Shown here piece by piece: positions 56,740-64,000 of a DNA stretch of 64,000 nucleotides. Position numbers and translations under genes: made by a program. A model generated the notes under the pieces. That model had not been told where the DNA came from. It was given only the letters and a program-made list of their open reading frames with translations, and did no database searches. The number at the start of each line of letters is the position of its first letter. Position 1 is the first letter of the stretch. Source of the stretch: Pilaira anomala (lineage: Eukaryota; Mucoromycota; Mucoromycetes; Mucorales; Mucoraceae); NCBI GenBank assembly GCA_025716855.1, contig JAIXMQ010000041.1, positions 62,001 through 126,000 on the forward strand. Direction: 5' to 3'.

Positions 56740-57300
56740 AGTACCGATGTTACTTTCTTTATTTCTTGAACAAAGTTGAGAGTTGAAAAGATTTATCTAC
56801 TTGGCTGGTCTTTTCTCTCATGCCAGGAGAGTTTGGGTCATATAAGCCTAACTGATGACTACGTTATTGGCACCTATACATCTTGCGGGCTATGTTTCTA
56901 CTGGAATCTCGCTGCATTCGACCGGCAGAGGTGCGGCTCTCTGACTATCGTCAACGGTACTTTCCACATCATCTTCAACCCCCTTTCTGTAATGGAAAGG
57001 CATAAAGTAGATGTGTACCGGAGTGCAAGTTGGGTATAGAGAATTTCGTGTGCCGACATTCGTGCCCGCCTCGTGCTCTATATTCCAGAGTCCCTAACTG
57101 AATGGTTCTTGTTGCTTGTTAATGTGGCCGTGGCACTTGAACTTGAAAGTAAGGAATGTTGCCAGTAGGTAGTTCTTTTGTGATATCTTTGCTTGCTTCA
57201 CAGGGTTTTCATTGGTTGATCAAACTTACTACACACATATTTTTGGGACCAGAAGTATTCTCGCCTTCTCGTGGCTGTTGTCCTGTTAGTAACAAAAAAA
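56740..57300 (-). mobile_element. Transposon-like coding relic of raised GC
   Basis: About 560 bp of roughly 45-50% GC in a roughly 28-30% GC background. On the minus strand, coding-like pieces appear in changing frames: GQQPREGENTSGPKN (shared with 18000-18045), ELPTGNIPYFQVQVPRPH, and VHIYFMPFHYRKGVEDDVES followed by AAPLPVECSEIPVET. Stops and frame changes interrupt it. I cannot name the element; its recurrence and composition suggest a degenerate transposon or a captured gene. Confidence 0.4.
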
Positions 57301-58081
57301 AAAAAAAAAAAAAGAAAAAGAAAAAGGGTCCAGTACCTATTTTTTTTTTTTTTTTTTTCTGTGAACCAAGAAGAATACATTTATATTTTATTTAATAAAG
57401 ATTTCTTTAATTTATCATCGAAACATAATAAGCAATTTTTTCATCACAACTAAATTTTTGCTACATTATACATACATAATACATTTGTTTAAACTTTTGG
57501 GAACAAAGGAGTAGAGACGAATTAATTTTGTTTATTCATTGTTATTGTATATTTGAGCAAGGTTGGGTCTACTCTGTATGATTAGAATTATTGATTTTGC
57601 ATATTCTTTCTATTAAAAAACGTTACTGCCTTGATCGTTTTTTTTTTGTGGGAGATAAAATTCAAGAGCGCGAGAAGTTAGATACGATGATAGGTGAATA
57701 TAAACAAATAAAAAAGGATCATCTTTGAAGACAAAGTCTTCGTATAACATTGATACCTACTAAAAATTCTGTAATATAGAACTGACAGGTACTTGGTTTA
57801 ACTTTTTTTTTTTCGAAAATATGAATGCTGTAAGAGACAAACGTACTAGATAACATCCAATGACAAATGAGATGTTTTTTGTCAACATGGCCTAAATATT
57901 TCTTTTCCTTTCTAAGGATGTGTATGCACTTTCCCGCTTTTTTAGGATATAGTAGCTACAGTATAAAGATTTATAAACGAGAATTATTCTTGACTGTGTT
58001 TATTAGTTAAACTTGAATTCAACTAGAAACTGTTTCCATTCATAGGAAATCATCGAACTGACACTTATGTAAATAATAATT

Positions 58082-58082
<1 letters not shown>
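57301..58082. other. Intergenic, no gene seen
   Basis: AT-rich sequence after the relic. Begins with adjacent A-rich and T-rich tracts (57293-57359). No supported frame. Confidence 0.5.

Positions 58083-58141
<59 letters not shown>
58083..58141. repeat. TAA trinucleotide microsatellite
   Basis: About 19 uninterrupted TAA units. Confidence 0.9.
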
Positions 58142-59580
58142 GTTACACGTTTTTTCAATAGGTCAAAAAGAAGTACATTATATATTAAGATATATAGCTT
58201 CAAATTCACAGATATGTACAATGTATTTTTAGTACCTAGTAAAATCACTTTTCGGTAAAGTTTCCTTCTCTCTCTTTTTAACCATTTCTTAAAAACTAAT
58301 AACATATTATCCACTGTAACTAGAACTGGATGTGGGATGAAAGATATTTGAAACAATCATATATACTCTGAGAGAATCAGGGTTTTTATATAGATTGCTC
58401 CGCAAAGACGAACCGGAAGGGGCTCCATTAGAGCGAAAACGAACATTCATTGATCGCGATGGATTTCTATTCAGCTACGTAGTTATGTGAAAAAATTACT
58501 GTTTTTTAAGGGAGAAGGCAACTATACGTATAAATACTAACATACCATATTGCATTTTTTTTTATTTACTTGTCAAATCCATATTCCATTGTTGTATTTA
58601 TATACCATTTTAAAAAGTTTTGATGTATGTAGATACAATTATCAAATAGACCAACAAGATTCTATTACTTGAATCATTGTTAGATTAGATTCTTCACTCT
58701 AAACCTTGAGTAATGAATCAATGCATAGGCCAGCTAGATTCGAACTAAATAAGTGAATTATTACTGATACGCTTATGTATTATAAAGTGCAATAAAATTC
58801 ACAGTGTTCAGACCGATATAAAATGGATTTAACAGCGTTGCTAAAATTCATACCATGTGCTTTTGTAAAATAGGGTTTTCACACTTATTAGCTTTTCATT
58901 TTGAAGACATAAAAAGGAGGATTGTACGATATGTTTTAAGATATTTAGCAAGTATATTATGAGTTCGTCAATTTTATTTTTAACGGGCATGGATAAAGTG
59001 TTGAATGAATTGAAGCTAACATATTTGTACTTTCTAACAATCAAACATAGTCTTGTAATAATCAGAGCTAATTTTAGCTTTGTTATTATTATTAACGAAT
59101 GCTGAAAGTAAATATTTCGGTTGATAAAAGTAAAGTTTTTTTTTTTTTTTTTTTTTTTTTTCAAAACTCACTGAAAGTTGATTCTTTTCTTGCAGACTAT
59201 AAAATATTTATTATAAACTTTTCTCTGCGCCTTTTCCTTAAATCTAGTCTGACTTACCTAAACACCTTTCATTTGGCGCAGCACTGTGTTTGTTATCATA
59301 CCAGGAATAATATAAGCATGCATTGTATTGTCTTCTACGACGCTTTGTTTTCGTTTCAAGTGGTGAGGATGGTATAACCTTCATGAGATAGGCTAATGTA
59401 TTTCAGTTACGGTTATCAAACGGGCGATTAAGGCTTATCTTACTAAAAGTTTCATTTACTGAACACCAATGCATATTCAAATCCAGACGTAATCAAACAT
59501 TTTCACCTAAAGGGAAAAAAAAGTGTAACAAGTCTAACATATTATTGCATTTGTTATTTTAATCAGAGTGAAAAAAGGAA
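58142..59580. other. Intergenic with one short coding-like relic
   Basis: 58395-58490 (+) reads LLRKDEPEGAPLERKRTFI in an open stretch of about 32 codons ending in TGA, GC-richer than its flanks. It is probably a relic. The rest is AT-rich with a T-tract near 59136-59161. Confidence 0.4.
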
Positions 59581-59655
59581 GATGACAACTCCCCACTCCC
59601 AGCTGGGGACAACTACAAGAGTCATCAAGCAGCCGGCGAATTTCTCCGGCGAAGA
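59581..59655 (+). other. Compact GC-rich double-hairpin module
   Basis: GATGAC (59581-59586) pairs with GTCATC (59621-59626) and encloses CCCC (59591-59594) / GGGG (59605-59608). A second stem GCCGG (59632-59636) / CCGGC (59646-59650) follows. A T8 run lies shortly downstream (about 59685). The island is isolated in AT-rich DNA and could be a small structured RNA or part of a relic. No known ribozyme or riboswitch core was recognised. Confidence 0.35.
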
Positions 59656-60520
59656 GCAGGGTTCATGTGTATAAAGTCAATGTGTTTTTTTTCACTTGCT
59701 GTTACCTTTATAGATTCATTGAAAGTTGCAAGATGGGAAAAGTGATTAAAGAGAATTTTTTTTTTTTAGCTTATAAAATTCATGCCATTTAAAAATAATG
59801 ATCGGAGTTAACTGAACAATATCTAGTGGGCAGTTGCCAGCTACAGTCAAAGTAATTTGCTTCCTTTTGTATTTAGGAGAAGCTTATTAATACTAAAAAA
59901 AAAAACTTGGTTTGTTGGTACTGTACAGTGCTACTTGATATATTTAACTACTCAATACAAAAGTGTTTCTCATAGTTCTCAATAAAGCGATTTGATACTT
60001 CTGGTCGCGTAAAACATGCATGGAATATACCTTTATCACCATTACCCTCTTTACTTTAAGCCCTTGCCCTGCCTTTGTCAAATTGAATAACTCACTAAAG
60101 AGAATAATTTTAACACTACGCAAAACCTGTTTATATGTCACTTTAGAAATGGTACACATAGTCAAACTCACGAACATGCATAACTATTTTGACTCTTGCA
60201 GAGTTTAGATGAACGTAGAGTCTTGTTTTTATTAGTAAGCTCAAGGATAATAAAAGAAATATCTTAGGTGTAGCAGTAGTAGTGTCTTTTTCGATTTAGG
60301 TTACACGGGTACAGACAAAGAAGTGGTGTTTTTGTATTTTAGTTACACCAAGAAGATACTGTGAAAGTGGACCTTTCTATTCGCTACGATCCACTTTCTT
60401 ACAAGATTTTGTACTTTTGTGCCATTGAATTTGTACTAAATAAACATTGCTCAAAACGCTGTAAACATTTTTAATTGAGAAATTTAGACATAAAAAAACC
60501 GAAAAAATAAGGTTCATGAA
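59656..60520. other. Intergenic, no gene seen
   Basis: AT-rich; short frames without recognisable content. Confidence 0.45.
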
Positions 60521-60564
60521 ACCCACAACTTGTCCATAGTAAAATTTTGGAGGCGTATATAAGG
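60521..60564 (+). promoter_or_regulatory. 44-bp PSE-like plus TATA block, copy B
   Basis: Second copy of the block at 45943-45986, one mismatch in 44 (G/C two bases before the GTATATAAGG end). TATA box at 60556-60562. Sequence to either side is unrelated to copy A. Confidence 0.65.
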
Positions 60565-60584
60565 GCGTAAAAATCATGTTTATG

Positions 60585-60770
60585 GTAAGCATGGCTTGAG
60601 AGATCTTCCGCCCTTAACTTGTGCCGCCCAGCCTGGTTTCGGGTAAAGTTCGCTCAGATATGCCCGGGTAGTGACCCAATGCATAAAGTTGTGTACAGGC
60701 TTTGTGTAGTTGGGACCCTAAACGAAGACCCTAGGAGGTTATTGGGCATAACCTCCGAAGGTTTAGTTTT
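60585..60770 (+). ncRNA. Candidate polymerase III non-coding RNA B
   Basis: Begins about 25-30 bp after the TATA box and ends in a T-rich terminator starting at 60767. It is richer in GC than its surroundings and strongly structured. GCCTG (60631-60635) can pair with CAGGC (60696-60700). CTAAAC (60718-60723) pairs with GTTTAG (60761-60766) and encloses a perfect 9-bp stem GGAGGTTAT/ATAACCTCC (60734-60742 with 60748-60756) with a 5-nt loop. No open frame crosses it. No match to U6, SRP, RNase P/MRP or U3 signature motifs was seen by eye. Boundaries are estimates. Confidence 0.5.
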
Positions 60771-61551
60771 TGTTTTTTTTTTCTTAAACTTGGGATAATC
60801 ATTGTTTTCTCATTAAATTTTTAATTCTTTATTATTCACAAGCGAAGCTACTGGTAGTGTCAAAAAGAACGCGTTTTTTTTTTCGGACAACTTTGCCTCC
60901 TTCATTGGATAATAGCCTAGATAATCATATTGCTGAAGCTCCATTTCTTGAGCGTTCTGATATGTTATAGCTACAACGTCTTTAACTGCTTTACTTATTC
61001 TGATAGTTTTACATGAGCCGCCGCACTACAAATACTGATTGAACGAGAAAAAAAATGAATAAGTTATATAAAACAACCTTCATGTTTAAAAAAAAAGATC
61101 GAGCTTAAGCCATAGGAAGTTATGGCTCATAATTATCATCTTTAATTGAAAGAGCTCTTCTAACTAAACTAAAATAATAATCATCTTTTTACATCTTGAA
61201 TGTCTTGATGGGTTGTGTTTGAATAAGGACCATCTTGTTGATGGTTTTAAATTAATGTATACCCAATTCCTCCTCTGCTTTTGATTATAAACGTTTTATG
61301 TACTCTTTCGAATTGACCATATATAATTGTGAATTGCATTTACTCGATTGGATAACAACATACATTATTCCTGACTAAAGAGCGCCTTGTAATTATTTAT
61401 ATGGTTGTTATTAGTCTGGATTCCATTGTTACAGATTTCATTAGTAAATACACATACTTTTAAATTGACAAGAACTATTTTTTTATCATAGCAGCGAGAT
61501 GAATGTAAGGAATTTATTTATGTACTTTAATATGTGAGAGACTTTGAATTC

Positions 61552-61552
<1 letters not shown>
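60771..61552. other. Intergenic with a dispersed hairpin repeat
   Basis: AT-rich. Holds the second copy of the 43-bp repeat (61102-61144). No gene is supported. Confidence 0.45.
61102..61144 (+). repeat. Dispersed 43-bp hairpin repeat, copy 2
   Basis: Near-identical to 39238-39281; perfect 7-bp stem AGCCATA/TATGGCT around a GGAAGT loop. Confidence 0.75.
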
Positions 61553-61616
<64 letters not shown>

Positions 61617-61687
61617 ACTTTTAACTTTTAACTTTTAACTTTTGACTTTTGACTTTTGACTTTTGACTTTTGACTTTTGACTTTTTG
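61553..61687. repeat. 63-base T-tract followed by a tandem heptamer array
   Basis: An uninterrupted T-run (61553-61615), the longest homopolymer in the window, continues directly into about ten units of a 7-mer. The first few units are TTTTAAC type, the later ones TTTTGAC type. Confidence 0.9.
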
Positions 61688-63427
61688 ATTGTTTTATCTT
61701 GTTTTGTTTTTCTGGTTTTTTGTTTTGTTTTCTGTTAAGAGCAAGGATTATTTCAAGACATATATATAAGAGTAGTAGTCGAGACCATGTTGCCAGATTA
61801 AAAAGAAAGAGATTACATATCAAATATAGTAACCATCACATTCAACAAAAGAGACGTTTGACGGATACATCATGATCAGCAAAAAATATAAATAAATACC
61901 TTTGTAAAATTAAAAAGCCATTTCCCAGCTATCTCCTCCCAACGAAACGAAGCCACCTCAGATGGATGGAACATCTCTACTAATGGCACTACTATCCCGA
62001 CTACGGTGCCCATATTGTACTGCGAGTCAGTTAAGAAGCAAGTCAGCAAATAATGGAATCGGTTATTCGTGGTCAAAAGCTGTTTTCGATAGCCAGTACT
62101 GAATCTTTCAATTAAACTATACGTATAGACTATACTAAAATTTCACACACCAAACAGTATCAACCAGACGAAGATCTCTTACACGTAAAATAGAGTCATC
62201 TTGATTCAGACATTCTCCCCATGGCAACAACCGTTGTATTAGACCAACCAAGCAATATCAAGACAAACGCTAAGCAACCCAGGAAGAAATAGTCATTTTA
62301 TACGCAAGGACTTGAAGTAAAATAATTGTAGAATCATTCTTAAGAACATGTGGGAATATATCAGACAGTTAGCTACTTTTTCCCGTAATAAAGTTATATG
62401 TCTTACCACTAATATTATTTATTATGCACATTTCAAAGTTGTTCATTTCTTGATACAATATCTTGTATGTCATCAAAGAGGTAGTTTTAAAGAATGTGTA
62501 TGTTTTATTTGAAGAAGAAAAGGAAAAAAGAAAAAAGAAAAATGGAGAAAGAAATAGAAAAAAAAAGTGCTAAAATAAACCTGTTTGCGGTCATGTGTAG
62601 CGCCCAAAATTTGTTGAGATTTAAAACATGCATAAATGTATGCACCTATTTAATATGAGACTCATACACAGAACGTCAATAAAAGTAGAAAAAATTTACA
62701 TATAACACACACAACCATTAATCTTGGCGTCCTTATTTTTGATTACATATTTGAAATAAATTGTACGTATTAACCCATAAAGTTGACACAGAAGAGATAG
62801 CTAATCCACTTCAAAGAGCTGTTATCCAACAAACCTAATTTCAATATCGCGAGACTAAAAAAATTATATAAATACCTGACCCTTTTTTCATGTTTTAAAA
62901 CATATTTACTTGACCTTGACCTAAAAAAAAAAAAATCTTCAAATCGTCGAAAATTTGACTTTAAAGCGCTTCAATGGCTTCCAACACATAAAAACTTGAT
63001 GAAAAAGTCACATTAGCATGGAAATTTTCTCTATGTAAAAAGAATAGCTATTTTATTAGGAGTACTTATTAAAGCAAGAGACTTTATAAGTAGAATACAA
63101 TGGAGAGATAAATATATATAAGGGATTCCAATATGTAAAGAAATGAAAATATGAAATATAATAAAATAGTTAAATCAATAGAGAATTTCTATTATTCTTT
63201 ATAACAGACAGTTAAGATACACTGCTGTTAAAGAACATCATTGTTAGGTATTAAGGATAATAAAATAAGGTAAAACTAGGTGTAACAGCGGATTTTATAA
63301 GATGTCTGCATATTTTTTTATAAGTATGCGAATAAAACATTTAAACCGCGCCATCAATTTTTATATCACCAAGCACTAAACAGGAATTTTGCCTATTGTT
63401 TCCCTCTCATTTTCTTTTAATTGCCAG
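61688..63427. other. Intergenic with a small GC-richer relic
   Basis: 61910-62070 is less AT-rich and on the minus strand gives a coding-like piece (FHPSEVASFRWEEIAGKWLF), but it has no gene context. The rest is AT-rich, with an A/G-rich run at about 62505-62570. Confidence 0.4.
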
Positions 63428-63760
63428 GCATGTACTCTATTGTGTGATTGTATTGGGTATGTTGCGATGTCCGTATCGCAGAACATTCATGTTCTGACAT
63501 CCCTCAATCAACACTTCTTGAAGTGTAATACTCTAGTTGCATGCTGTTGCAATAGTGCAGATCTCGACTTTTCTTTTTGCTGCAGTAATTAACTTTACCA
63601 CCGGATGATTCCCGACTCCAAAAGTTTACTTTTGGTGGGTTAAGTGTATTACTGTATGAGTTTTATAATATTTATACCAGTTTCGTTCTGGGTTTCTTTT
63701 GTCGAGTATCATGCTCTATTGTGGTAAGGAAAGTTGATGCAGTTGATCCTTGATTTCTTT
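63428..63760 (+). repeat. Dispersed repeat family, copy 2
   Basis: Aligns collinearly with 28655-28980 over about 300 bp. Contains a short hairpin around CCAAAAGTTTACTTTTGG (copy 1 has the matching CCTAGAAGTTTACTTCTGG form). It is followed at once by a GGTGCTAAT-type tandem array. Confidence 0.75.
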
Positions 63761-63766
63761 ATAATA

Positions 63767-64000
63767 ACAGACGTGTGTTGGTGATATTGGTGCTAATAGT
63801 TGTGTTGGAAATATTGATGCTAATGCTGGTGTCGATCATATTGGTGCTAATGCTGGTGTCGATCATATTGGTGCTAATGCTTGTTTCGGTGATATTGGTG
63901 GTAATGCTGATGCTGGTGCTAATGCTGTTGTTGGTAATATTGGTGCCAATGCTGGTGTTGTTGATGTTGGTACTAATGCTGATGCTGGTGCTGGTACTAA
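63767..64000 (+). repeat. GGTGCTAAT-type 9-bp tandem array, open frame to the window end
   Basis: Imperfect 9-bp and 27-bp units. One + frame is open from an acceptor-like ATAACAG (near 63770) to base 64000 and encodes IGANAGVDHIGANA-like repeats. It may be an exon of a repeat protein that continues outside the window, or only a minisatellite that happens to be open. Confidence 0.55.

Noticed and set aside
58720..58760. Minus-strand GTTCGAATC resembling a tRNA T-loop
   Set aside because: Flanking bases do not form the 5-bp T-stem and no D or anticodon arms follow.
59581..59655. Hammerhead or twister ribozyme
   Set aside because: The conserved CUGAUGA...GAAA core and the twister core are absent.
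45943..60564. The duplicated 44-bp block as a transposon end or LTR fragment
   Set aside because: Similarity ends abruptly on both sides at the TATA box and upstream edge, no second copy lies nearby in either orientation, and both copies have the same strand relation to a structured, T-terminated downstream sequence.
60585..60770. Candidate RNA B as RNase P or SRP RNA
   Set aside because: The P4-forming conserved regions and the SRP Alu and S-domain motifs could not be found by eye.
1..64000. CRISPR arrays, bacterial operons, phage or viral genes
   Set aside because: No direct repeats with regular unique spacers, no ribosome-binding-site-linked gene strings and no viral hallmark proteins; introns show a eukaryotic nuclear genome.

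Overview
The window looks like nuclear DNA of an early-diverging filamentous fungus, most likely Mucoromycota/Mucorales. It is very AT-rich, with poly-T/poly-A runs of up to about 63 bases. Genes carry many short introns (about 50-90 nt, GTAAGT-like donors, CTAAC/ACTAAT-like branch sites). The gene set is fungal: a Zn2Cys6 regulator, a PDK-type kinase, fimbrin, TRM112, PCF11, a CHD1-type remodeller and an F-box protein. All gene models were built by hand from reading frame, splice-site phase and family motifs. No database was consulted, so family names rest on recognised motifs.

Region 1 (0-17 kb) is gene-dense and ordinary: a UPF0052/CofD-like protein (+), a Zn2Cys6 transcription factor with long polyglutamine tracts (-), a bifunctional PFK-2/FBPase-2 with two micro-exons (-), an intronless mitochondrial PDK/BCKDK-type kinase (-), a seven-helix membrane protein (-), an RNF5/RMA1-like ER RING ligase (+) and a universal-stress-family protein (-).

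Region 2 (17-31 kb) is damaged or accessory. It holds an F-box pseudogene, a CHD1-family remodeller with at least eight frame breaks and no SANT-SLIDE segment, several orphan exons and relics, and one copy of a dispersed non-coding repeat.

Region 3 (31-48 kb) is gene-dense again: a TBC-domain GAP, PCF11, an RNF220-like RING ligase, TRM112, UBA4/MOCS3, a MARVEL-type membrane protein, fimbrin and a UCH37-type deubiquitinase. TRM112 and UBA4 both support translation-related tRNA modification (methylation and thiolation) but are separate transcripts. Four of the genes concern ubiquitin or ubiquitin-like chemistry (RNF5-like, RNF220-like, UBA4, UCH37-like); the sequence gives no sign that they work as a cluster.

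Region 4 (48-64 kb) is gene-poor and orphan-rich. It has an orphan protein made of 35-residue repeats, two small spliced orphan genes whose frames continue past a single stop, inverted-repeat arms of about 140 bp around one of them, transposon-like relics of raised GC, microsatellites and a tandem heptamer.

The most unusual signal is a 44-bp block found twice (45943-45986 and 60521-60564, 43/44 identical). It ends in a TATA box, and each copy is followed by unrelated, strongly foldable sequence ending in a T-tract. This is what a shared upstream-element-plus-TATA RNA polymerase III promoter driving two different non-coding RNA genes would look like. It is the best candidate here for something undescribed.
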